Positions 1 to 5,712 of a DNA stretch of 12,932 nucleotides are shown here, piece by piece. The notes beneath the pieces are model-generated. The model had not been told where the DNA came from. It searched no databases and saw nothing but the letters and a program-made list of their open reading frames with translations. Every line of letters starts with the position of its first letter. Positions within the stretch are counted from its first letter, which is position 1. This DNA comes from an uncultured bacterium (GTDB lineage: Bacteria; Bacillota; Clostridia; Oscillospirales; Oscillospiraceae): NCBI GenBank assembly GCA_905214155.1, contig CAJMLC010000044.1:1-12932 (forward strand), read 5' to 3'. Position numbers and translations under genes: made by a program.

Positions 1-147
1 CAGGAGTTCCTGATGAACGAGGCCCGTTACAGCCGTCTGACCCGCGAGTTCCCGGAGCGCGCCACCGTCCTGTTCGCGAAGAACGAAGAGAACGCCAAGG
101 AGCGCTACGAGCACCTGCTCAAGCTCATCGACCTGTACGACAAATAA
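1..147 (+). CDS. nifJ: Pyruvate:ferredoxin (flavodoxin) oxidoreductase, C-terminal end (partial)
   Basis: Only the last 48 codons lie in the window; the 5' end is outside it. The frame is open from base 1 to a TAA at 145-147. The fragment contains LMNEARYSRLTREFPERA followed by a charged helix ending in YEHLLKLIDLYDK. This matches my memory of the extreme C-terminus of single-chain PFORs, where a bundle with NERYxxLxxxFPExA closes the protein. PFOR oxidises pyruvate to acetyl-CoA and CO2 in the cytoplasm with ferredoxin as acceptor and is central to clostridial fermentation. No catalytic motif (TPP site or iron-sulfur cysteines) is visible because those lie upstream, so the call rests on tail similarity alone. 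A strong terminator follows 11 bases after the stop, so this is the last gene of its transcript. Confidence 0.72.
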   Translation, partial: QEFLMNEARYSRLTREFPERATVLFAKNEENAKERYEHLLKLIDLYDK

Positions 148-158
148 TCCATCGCACC

Positions 159-194
159 ATCGCCCCGATACCCCGCGGTATCGGGGCGATTTTT
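159..194 (+). terminator. Rho-independent terminator after the PFOR gene
   Basis: A perfect 14-bp stem (159-172 pairing with 177-190) closes a 4-base loop and is followed by five T residues at 190-194. It ends the PFOR transcript, so the next gene probably has its own promoter, although none is obvious in the 30 bases that remain. Confidence 0.9.
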
Positions 195-213
195 CCCCAC
201 ACATTTGCCGCGA

Positions 214-219
214 AAGGAG
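214..219 (+). promoter_or_regulatory. Ribosome binding site that fixes the start at 226
   Basis: AAGGAG ends 6 bases before the ATG at 226. An in-frame TTG at 205 would lie upstream of this site, with the Shine-Dalgarno sequence inside the coding region, and would put charged residues (PRKES) ahead of the signal peptide. The ATG at 226 is therefore the better start. Confidence 0.8.
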
Positions 220-225
220 TCCATT

Positions 226-777
226 ATGAAACGACGCATGCTCGCGCTCCTGCTTCTGCTGCTCTTTGCGCTCACGGTCTCCGCCGGGGCCGTCAGCCTC
301 TATGTCGACACCGACCTCATCCAGACCGACGTCCCGCCCACGATCGTCGACGGCCGGACGCTCGTCCCCATGCGCGCCATCTTCGAGGCGCTCGGCGCGG
401 AGGTCGACTGGGACGGCGAGACACGGACCGCCACCGGCACGCTCGGCGAGCATACGGTCTCCATCCAGGTCGGCGCGAAGACCGCTCTCGTCGACGGCCA
501 GACGCGCACACTCGACGTTCCGGCTCAGATCATCCAGAACCGCACCATGGTCCCCGCCCGCTTCATCTCCGAGGCGCTCGGCTGCACAGTCGCCTGGGAC
601 GGTGCCACGCAGACCGCCGCCGTCGCCAATCAGCTCGCCGACACGCACATCTACGTTACCCGCACCGGCAAGCGGTATCATTTTGACGGCCACTGCAACG
701 GCGGCACCTATACCGAGACCACGCTGGCCGACGCGATGGGCCGCGGCCTCACGCCCTGTCAAAAATGCGTGAAATAA
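226..777 (+). CDS. Secreted copper-amine-oxidase-N-like domain protein with C-terminal Cys/His motif
   Basis: This 183-residue protein starts with MKRR and a leucine-rich hydrophobic stretch (residues 6-20), a typical Sec signal peptide probably cut near residues 20-23. The body holds two copies of the stalk-like repeat of the copper amine oxidase N-terminal family: DGRTLVPMRAIFEALGAEVDW (42-62, broken here only to name it) and QNRTMVPARFISEALG (104-119), each followed by WDG. In Firmicutes this domain is a common extracellular module and does not imply amine oxidase activity. Residues 142-183 form a second small module, YVTRTGKRYH followed by PCQKC, with H152, C157, C178 and C181 as possible metal ligands. 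Similar tails end other secreted clostridial proteins; a zinc-binding or disulfide role is inferred. It stands alone between two terminators, so its partner and function are unknown. Confidence 0.85.
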   Translation: MKRRMLALLLLLLFALTVSAGAVSLYVDTDLIQTDVPPTIVDGRTLVPMRAIFEALGAEVDWDGETRTATGTLGEHTVSIQVGAKTALVDGQTRTLDVPAQIIQNRTMVPARFISEALGCTVAWDGATQTAAVANQLADTHIYVTRTGKRYHFDGHCNGGTYTETTLADAMGRGLTPCQKCVK

Positions 778-786
778 TATCGATCC

Positions 787-824
787 AAAAAACGCGCCAA
801 ATCAAGATGATTTGGCGCGTTTTT
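787..824 (+). terminator. Rho-independent terminator, symmetric A/T tails
   Basis: A perfect 13-bp stem (792-804 with 808-820) with a 3-base loop is preceded by an A run (787-792) and followed by a T run (820-824). It ends the transcript of the secreted protein and could also work on the minus strand. Confidence 0.9.
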
Positions 825-853
825 GTGCATACTACGTCTGAGGTGATTTCAAC

Positions 854-1087
854 ATGTCAGACAAACGGACGCCTATTCCCATCCCCTATCCGGACAAGCC
901 CGGCTTTTCCTACGATCCCACGCCGATGACGCATCCGTTCCCCGGCCAGCCGGAGGACTGCTTCGACCTGGTCAACCAGTACGGCACCTATAACATCCAG
1001 CGCACCGCCGACACGGAAAACTTCTTCCCCGCCATCGCGCAGGGCCTGCCCAAGGACGCCAGGCTGCAAAACCGCCCCGAGGAATAA
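854..1087 (+). CDS. Small proline-rich protein of unknown function
   Basis: This 77-residue ORF starts with ATG at 854, eight bases after GAGGTG (840-845), and ends in TAA just before a terminator hairpin. Its codon usage is as GC-rich at third positions as the neighbouring real genes, which supports it as a gene. The protein has no signal peptide or membrane segment. The first half is rich in proline and aromatic residues (PIPIPYPDKPGFSYDPTP), so it is probably extended or disordered. The second half (CFDLVNQYGTYNIQ onwards) could fold as a short helix and contains the only cysteine. I do not recognise a family. It lies alone between two terminators and upstream of a convergent gene, so the context gives no functional hint. 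Confidence 0.7.
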   Translation: MSDKRTPIPIPYPDKPGFSYDPTPMTHPFPGQPEDCFDLVNQYGTYNIQRTADTENFFPAIAQGLPKDARLQNRPEE

Positions 1088-1093
1088 CAGATC

Positions 1094-1130
1094 GCCGCAC
1101 GGCCCGGTGGGCCGTACGGCTTCTTGTTTT
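1094..1130 (+). terminator. Terminator between convergent genes
   Basis: Stem 1094-1105 pairs with 1109-1120 with one mismatch (C1098/A1116), a GGT loop and a T-rich tail (1121-1130). It ends the small-protein transcript. The minus-strand LarA-like gene ends 26 bases beyond the stem, so the same hairpin may slow its transcript too, but no T run follows in that direction. Confidence 0.75.
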
Positions 1131-1145
1131 ATCTCGTCTTCTATG

Positions 1146-2423
1146 TCAGAACAGATTGCCGTTTTCATCAAAGACCATTGGCTGTGCTTCCGTCAGAATC
1201 TTCACATTCGCCATGTTCTTCGCATCTAGGAGCAGCGCTTCGGAGATCCACATCTCACTCAGCTGCTCTGTATTCACAATGCGCACGATCTTTGCTTTGC
1301 TCCGGTCCTGGCAACGGCAGGCATAGATGGCAAGACGCATCGCGTCATAGTCATTTTTCATCACGATTGGGATCTTTGACGGATGCAGCAATGTCGACGT
1401 AATGCTGTTCGGGTAGGTTTTCGCAAAATCGATCTGATCAAACAGCCTCTGCGTTGTAATGTCCGCAAGCCCTACACCGCATGCATTCCCGTTTGTCTCC
1501 TTTGTCAGGCTCAGATACGCACAGCATGTCGCCTGAACGGCGATCTCCTTTGTGATCGGATTTGGAAAGCGCCCTGTAATATTCGGGTCTGCACCGCCGC
1601 CGCTGATCTCCTTGCCGATCTCATCTACGATCAGGACATCCAGCTTCTTGAACGGGATCTGTGCAATCCGCCGATATGCATATTGCAGAATTTTCGGCTC
1701 TTCCTGAAATATCTCTTCCTTTGTCAACGCCTGGATCATACAAAGCTTGTAATCCGCATTCTCCACCAATCCTAACCCAAACAGGATATTTACATGATCC
1801 GCCACGAAATGCGAAAACATCTCGATCCGGCGCGGCAGATGTTCCGGCCCGAGGCGATGACAGCTTTCAGCACCCTTTTGCTTTCCGAGGCCGATCACCA
1901 TCATCTTCACGAGTCCGCTTTCATAGGTCGATGAAAAATCCGTGTGCGGCTTGATACGTCCAACCAGAATGACACCGTCCGCTTCCACTGCAAACTTGTC
2001 AGCATAGACCGGGTCGCCGTTGTCCGCTGTAGCCACCTGCCGGACCTCCATCGTTGCTCGGATCGGACAACCGATAAACGCTTCTGTCACACCAAGGTGT
2101 GCCAATACCTCGCGCTGTCCCTCCGCAGTTGCGCCACCGTGACTCCCCATCGCCGGGATGACAAATGGTTCTGTACCCATTTCTTGAAGCTGGTGTACAA
2201 GTTCCCGGATGACAATGTGAATATCTGCAATGCCCCGGCTTCCACACGTCACGGCGATTTTCATTCCTGGGCGCAGTTTTTCACGGATCGCCGCGCGTTC
2301 CAGTTCTTCCCTGATTTTAAAGCCAATATTCGCCACACAGCTTGCATCAAAGGATTGCCGGATCTTCACGAACCGTGGCAACTGAATCGGCGCAAGCATC
2401 GTTTCCAGAATCGGAATATCCAT
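1146..2423 (-). CDS. LarA-like lactate racemase-domain protein (probable nickel-pincer racemase/epimerase)
   Basis: This 425-residue cytoplasmic protein belongs to the family of the nickel-dependent lactate racemase LarA (formerly DUF2088). LarA enzymes use a nickel-pincer nucleotide to racemise or epimerise 2-hydroxyacids by hydride transfer. The residues expected from Lactobacillus plantarum LarA are present: R63 (GSRG), H95 (MGSHGGAT), H160 (GRIKPHTDF), K173 (SGLVKMMVIG) and H189 (ESCHRLG). Their spacing is close to LarA R75, H108, H174, K184 and H200; K184 carries the cofactor and H200 binds nickel. A family-typical DEIGKEISGGGADPN follows in the C-terminal half. The ATG at 2423 is preceded by AGGGGG. 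An in-frame start at 2642 is rejected because it runs through the upstream gene and encodes arginine-rich nonsense. It lies 16 bases after the chimeric dehydrogenase gene and is presumably co-transcribed. The substrate is unknown; the larB, larC and larE cofactor genes are not in the window. Confidence 0.85.
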   Translation of the reverse strand: MDIPILETMLAPIQLPRFVKIRQSFDASCVANIGFKIREELERAAIREKLRPGMKIAVTCGSRGIADIHIVIRELVHQLQEMGTEPFVIPAMGSHGGATAEGQREVLAHLGVTEAFIGCPIRATMEVRQVATADNGDPVYADKFAVEADGVILVGRIKPHTDFSSTYESGLVKMMVIGLGKQKGAESCHRLGPEHLPRRIEMFSHFVADHVNILFGLGLVENADYKLCMIQALTKEEIFQEEPKILQYAYRRIAQIPFKKLDVLIVDEIGKEISGGGADPNITGRFPNPITKEIAVQATCCAYLSLTKETNGNACGVGLADITTQRLFDQIDFAKTYPNSITSTLLHPSKIPIVMKNDYDAMRLAIYACRCQDRSKAKIVRIVNTEQLSEMWISEALLLDAKNMANVKILTEAQPMVFDENGNLF

Positions 2424-2439
2424 GCGTTCCCCCTGCTGT

Positions 2440-3963
2440 TTACTGCAGCGTCCGGTTGACGATGTTCTGGCAGCGTTCTCCGCGCAGGATCGCGCAAACG
2501 CCGTCAAGCGCCTCATCCACCATGTTCTTCCGCGCTTCCATAACATTGCTTCCGATGTGCGGCGTAATGACCACATTCTCGATCTCTGCCAGTTCCTCCG
2601 ACACATTCGGTTCGAACTCATACACATCCGTTGCGGCACCACGGATTTCGCCGGTCTTCAGCGCTGTTACCAGATCGTGCTCCGACATGATCGGTCCGCG
2701 CGCCGCATTGATAAAGTATGCCGTTTTCTTCATCTTTTTGAATGCCGCCAGATCCATCAGATGATGGTTCTCCGGCGTATAGGGCGCATGGCAGCTGACA
2801 ACATCCGCCTCGGCCAGCAACTCGTCAAAGCTGACGTGACGTACGCCCAGCTCCGCTTCCCGTTCTGCCGTCTGCGGAAACGGATCATAATAGATCACAT
2901 TCATCCCCAGCCCCTGTGCCCTGCGTGCAACGGCCTGCCCGATACGTCCAAAGCCAAGGATCCCCATGGTCTTCCCGAACAGAAGCATGTCCCGGTCAAA
3001 GAACATGGAGGTACGCATGTGCCTCGTCTGCCGCAGCTCCTTGTCATACATTACAACGCCTTTTGTGATTGCCATCATGATTGCCACGGCCAGCTCCGCT
3101 GTCGGCTCTGTGACCGTGGTCGGCGTGTTGACAACGAAAATATGATGCGCTGTGCAGCATTCCACGTCGATATTGTCATAGCCCACACCATAGTTGGCCA
3201 CGACCTGCATTTTCTTTGCTTTTTCGATCAATGTCTGTTGGAATGGGAATGCAAGGATCGTGAACATCGCATCATAGTCCGCGATCATATAGACAATTAC
3301 AACACGTCCCGTTCCGTTGCTGTCTGCGATGGCATAGTCCGCGATCGCGTTGCCGATCTGGACGGGATCACTGGTGTTGTTATAGAGCAGGTTCAGCGAC
3401 TCGACCGGGCCTTCCACGTCGGAAGCATGGATGCCGACAGTAGGAATACCATAGCTGAGTGCCTCTTCGATCAACGTCTGCAGATCCTGCGCGTCCGCAG
3501 AGGTCACGATGCCGTCACACCCGGTGGCAATGGCCTGCGAGAAGCAGGAGCGAATCACAGAATAGTCGCCCTGGCCGTCCATGATGACGTAATCCCAACC
3601 GGCCGTCTCGCACGCTTCGGCAACCTGGTCACCCCAGAGTGCTTCGCCGCCGTTGGAAGAATCCTGGTTGATGATGCAGATCTTTTTGCCTTCTGCGATC
3701 TTCGGGCCGGTCGTCGGGCCAGTCCACTCGGTCCAAGCGCTCTGTTCCTGTTCAAAGGAGGCAATGCACTCAGCAATCTGCTCGGCATAAGGATTCTCAG
3801 TCGGCTCCGCATCAGTTGTCTCTTCCGCAGAGTTCGTGTCCGCAGGTGCCGCATCTGTCTTCGTCTCGGTATCCTGTGCGGGCGTGGTTTCCTTTGATGC
3901 ACAGCCAGTCATTAGGCTGGCCAGTATCAGCAGGGCAAGGAGCATTGCGATGAGTTTTTTCAT
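2440..3963 (-). CDS. Chimera: ABC substrate-binding lipoprotein N-terminus fused to truncated D-2-hydroxyacid dehydrogenase
   Basis: One uninterrupted 507-codon frame joins two unrelated proteins. Residues 1-21 are a lipoprotein signal ending in LMTGC (C21 lipidated). Residues 22-60 are a Thr/Glu/Ala linker. Residues 93 to about 226 look like the first lobe and the first strand of the second lobe of a type 1 periplasmic sugar-binding protein (IINQDSSNGGEALWGDQVAE, DGIVTSADAQD, NNTSDPVQIGNAIADYA, GRVVIVYM). From about 227 the protein is a D-isomer-specific 2-hydroxyacid dehydrogenase: NYGVGYDNID (257-266), NAD loop GFGRIG (337-342), catalytic R422 (AARGP), E451 (EFEP) and H469 (TPHIG), with a normal C-terminus. 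Most of lobe two of the binding protein and about 45-50 N-terminal dehydrogenase residues are missing. An exported NAD-dependent enzyme makes little sense, so an in-frame deletion or assembly joint is likelier than a working fusion. ATG 3963 follows AAAGGGG. Confidence 0.85.
   Translation of the reverse strand: MKKLIAMLLALLILASLMTGCASKETTPAQDTETKTDAAPADTNSAEETTDAEPTENPYAEQIAECIASFEQEQSAWTEWTGPTTGPKIAEGKKICIINQDSSNGGEALWGDQVAEACETAGWDYVIMDGQGDYSVIRSCFSQAIATGCDGIVTSADAQDLQTLIEEALSYGIPTVGIHASDVEGPVESLNLLYNNTSDPVQIGNAIADYAIADSNGTGRVVIVYMIADYDAMFTILAFPFQQTLIEKAKKMQVVANYGVGYDNIDVECCTAHHIFVVNTPTTVTEPTAELAVAIMMAITKGVVMYDKELRQTRHMRTSMFFDRDMLLFGKTMGILGFGRIGQAVARRAQGLGMNVIYYDPFPQTAEREAELGVRHVSFDELLAEADVVSCHAPYTPENHHLMDLAAFKKMKKTAYFINAARGPIMSEHDLVTALKTGEIRGAATDVYEFEPNVSEELAEIENVVITPHIGSNVMEARKNMVDEALDGVCAILRGERCQNIVNRTLQ
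3273..3346. repeat. 14-bp direct repeat next to the fusion joint
   Basis: CATAGTCCGCGATC occurs at 3273-3286 and again at 3333-3346, exactly 60 bases apart and so in the same reading frame. On the minus strand both copies encode IADY. One copy sits in the binding-protein part (residues 207-210) and the other at the point where dehydrogenase similarity seems to begin (227-230). It may have helped the rearrangement or may be chance. Confidence 0.6.
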
Positions 3964-4024
3964 GGTGTGTCCCCTTTCAAATTCTTTGAGTAATTTGCAT
4001 AAGCACATCACTCATTACGCTTAA

Positions 4025-4053
4025 ATTTTAGTGCAGGATTGCCTTGGTTTCCA
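4025..4053 (-). promoter_or_regulatory. Possible promoter of the chimera-larA unit
   Basis: Read on the minus strand, TGGAAA (4048-4053) and TAAAAT (4025-4030) are 17 bases apart, about 60 bases upstream of the ATG at 3963. The -35 box matches consensus at only four of six positions, and AT-rich DNA yields such matches easily. Confidence 0.28.
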
Positions 4054-4133
4054 GCTTGCTCATTTCCGAATAGTGTTTAAATTTAAGACGTATTTCATTA
4101 TTTTGTCGTTATTTCACGAATCCTCAAAAAATA

Positions 4134-4150
4134 TGTTTTATTTTAAAACA
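4134..4150. promoter_or_regulatory. Palindrome, candidate operator
   Basis: TGTTTTA and TAAAACA form perfect 7-bp arms around TTT. The size and symmetry suit a dimeric repressor site between the divergent genes. Low base complexity makes chance possible, and no regulator gene is nearby. Confidence 0.3.
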
Positions 4151-4156
4151 CCGTTT

Positions 4157-4170
4157 GTGTAGAAATACAC
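4157..4170. repeat. Short inverted repeat with GAAA loop
   Basis: GTGTA, GAAA, TACAC: 5-bp arms around a GNRA-type loop. No T run follows, so it is not a terminator. It is recorded only as local structure in the intergenic region. Confidence 0.3.
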
Positions 4171-4304
4171 GCCTGTTCACCGCCTGCAACGTATGGCGAA
4201 TTCTCCTTATATAGAAAATCTATCCAAAATATACAAAAGTCTCGTCAGTTAGCCCATGCTGTCCCGTGTCTCTGCGCAAATATCGTTTTCTACTTTATAG
4301 ACAT

Positions 4305-4388
4305 AGAAAGCCTTCACGTTCAATTAGAAACGGTCTGTTTTCCCCGTGCAACATTTCTCCACAAATTCGAAAGAAAGCCTTGACATTC
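4305..4388. repeat. Imperfect 17-bp direct repeat upstream of and overlapping the pyr promoter
   Basis: AGAAAGCCTTCACGTTC (4305-4321) and AGAAAGCCTTGACATTC (4372-4388) match at 15 of 17 positions and are 67 bases apart. The second copy contains the -35 box. The first copy has TTCACG at that place and no matching -10, so it looks like a decayed promoter duplicate or half of a paired protein-binding site. Confidence 0.45.
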
Positions 4389-4408
4389 TGCGTGCTGTCT
4401 TTTATAAT
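4380..4408 (+). promoter_or_regulatory. Consensus sigma-A promoter of the pyr operon
   Basis: TTGACA (4380-4385) and TATAAT (4403-4408) are both perfect consensus boxes with an ideal 17-bp spacer. Transcription should begin near 4414-4416, giving a leader of only about 26 bases with AAGGAGG at 4426-4432. That leaves no room for an attenuator, so control, if any, must act at initiation, on translation or on enzyme activity. Confidence 0.9.
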
Positions 4409-4440
4409 GCAACGAGCAACGAAAAAAGGAGGAAACAGCA

Positions 4441-5712
4441 ATGCGCTACCGATTGAAGAATGTCCGGCTTCTGACGCATGGCGTGTTTCATTTAACGGAC
4501 GTATTGGTTTCGGACGGAAGAATTGTTTCCATGGGGGATCGTATTTCCTGTCCCGCGGATACTGTTTCTGTTGATCTTCATAATGCGTTTTTATTTCCTG
4601 GTTTCGTGGATGTACATGTACATCTTCGTGAACCGGGATTTTCTTATAAGGAAACCATCCGCACCGGCACGATGGCCGCTGCGCACGGCGGCTTTGCCCA
4701 TGTCGCCGCCATGCCGAACCTGGATCCCGTGCCGGACTGCGCCGCTTCGCTGGCCGTGCAGCGCACGATCATCGAACGGGACGCCCTCGTCCACGTCCAT
4801 CCCTACGGGGCCATCACGGTCGGAGAAAAGGGCGAACAGCTCGCAGACCTCGCCAGGATGGCGCCAGATGTCATCGCCTTCTCCGACGACGGGCGCGGCG
4901 TGCAGTCTGAGAGCATGATGCGCCAGGCGATGGAAGAATGCCGCCGCCTCGGCAAGATCCTTGCCGCGCACTGTGAGGACAACGCGCTTCTGCGCGGCGG
5001 CTACATCCACGACGGCGCGTATGCCCGCACGCACGGCCACCGCGGGATCTGCTCCGAGAGCGAGTGGGGCCCGATCGCACGCGATCTCAAGCTTGCCGAA
5101 CAAACGGGCTGTGCTTACCACGTCTGCCACGTCTCCACAAAAGAGAGCGTCGGGCTCATCCGCGCGGCCAAACGCCGCGGCGTGGACGTGACGTGCGAGA
5201 CCGCGCCGCACTACCTTGCCTTCACACAGGACGACCTGCAGGAGGACGGCCGCTTCAAAATGAATCCGCCCCTGCGCGACAAAGCCGATCGGGACGCGCT
5301 GATCGAGGGCCTGCTCGACGGCACGATCGACATGCTCGTCACCGACCACGCGCCGCACAGCGCCGCGGAAAAGGCGAAGGGTCTCGCGGGCAGCGCCATG
5401 GGCGTTGTCGGGCTGGAGACCTCGTTCGCCGCAAGCTACACACACCTGGTCAAGCCCGGCATTCTGCCGTTGAAAAAGCTCGTCGACCTGATGCACGGCG
5501 CGCCGATGCGCCGCTTCGGCTGCGGCACAGAGCTTGCCGTCGGACAGCCCGCCGATCTGACCGTCTTCGACCTGAATGAGACCTATACCGTAGACCCGGA
5601 GCAGTTCCTGACCATGGGCCGCGCGACGCCGTTCGCGGGCACACAGCTCACCGGCGTCTGCAAGCTGACGATGATCGGCGGCGAGATCGTCTGGAAGGAG
5701 GACACGCTTTGA
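4441..5712 (+). CDS. pyrC: Dihydroorotase (class I)
   Basis: This enzyme closes N-carbamoyl-L-aspartate to dihydroorotate, the third step of UMP synthesis, in the cytoplasm. The 423-residue protein has the usual length. Amidohydrolase metal ligands are visible: H59 and H61 in DVHVHLREPG, H177 (AAHCED), H230 (YHVCHVS) and D302 (VTDHAPH). Further family motifs are FSDDGRGVQ (147-155), ETAPHY (243-248) and FKMNPPLR (272-279). D149 or D150 probably corresponds to the bridging ligand of class I enzymes. ATG 4441 has AAGGAGG 8 bases upstream and is the first gene of the operon. Codon usage is odd: codons 1-71 have G or C in the third position in only 27 cases, whereas 35 of the next 40 codons do. 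The protein is nevertheless continuous and normal across that point. Confidence 0.97.
   Translation: MRYRLKNVRLLTHGVFHLTDVLVSDGRIVSMGDRISCPADTVSVDLHNAFLFPGFVDVHVHLREPGFSYKETIRTGTMAAAHGGFAHVAAMPNLDPVPDCAASLAVQRTIIERDALVHVHPYGAITVGEKGEQLADLARMAPDVIAFSDDGRGVQSESMMRQAMEECRRLGKILAAHCEDNALLRGGYIHDGAYARTHGHRGICSESEWGPIARDLKLAEQTGCAYHVCHVSTKESVGLIRAAKRRGVDVTCETAPHYLAFTQDDLQEDGRFKMNPPLRDKADRDALIEGLLDGTIDMLVTDHAPHSAAEKAKGLAGSAMGVVGLETSFAASYTHLVKPGILPLKKLVDLMHGAPMRRFGCGTELAVGQPADLTVFDLNETYTVDPEQFLTMGRATPFAGTQLTGVCKLTMIGGEIVWKEDTL
5695..5701 (+). promoter_or_regulatory. Ribosome binding site for the TTG start of pyrK
   Basis: AAGGAGG inside the last codons of pyrC ends 7 bases before the TTG at 5709. 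No ATG or GTG lies at a suitable distance, so this site supports a TTG start in a TTGA overlap with the pyrC stop. Confidence 0.8.

Larger units (their letters stand above)
3964..4440. other. AT-rich divergent intergenic region
   Basis: These 477 bases separate the minus-strand chimera from pyrC and hold no credible gene. Composition is far more AT-rich than anywhere else in the window; 4081-4140 has 14 G/C in 60 bases. The region contains the pyrC promoter (4380-4408), a possible weak minus-strand promoter, a 17-bp palindrome at 4134-4150, a 10-bp palindrome at 4077-4086, a small GNRA-type hairpin at 4157-4170 and an imperfect direct repeat (4305-4321 and 4372-4388). No T-box, riboswitch or PyrR-type attenuator was recognised. 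Confidence 0.75.

Noticed and set aside
2424..2642. N-terminal extension of the LarA-like protein
   Set aside because: It overlaps the end of the dehydrogenase in another frame and gives an Arg/Trp/Met-rich peptide unlike the family; the ATG at 2423 has its own ribosome site.
2422..3897. Long plus-strand open frame (491 codons) opposite the chimera
   Set aside because: It is antisense to clear dehydrogenase and binding-protein motifs, its translation is rich in Arg, His and Cys with no domain, and it has no ribosome site.
4409..4440. PyrR-type attenuator or riboswitch ahead of pyrC
   Set aside because: Only about 26 transcribed bases precede the ATG, and no anti-terminator or terminator hairpin is present.
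4266..4574. Plus-strand frame of 102 codons across the pyrC promoter
   Set aside because: It contains the promoter and ribosome site of pyrC and overlaps pyrC in another frame; there is no ribosome site of its own.
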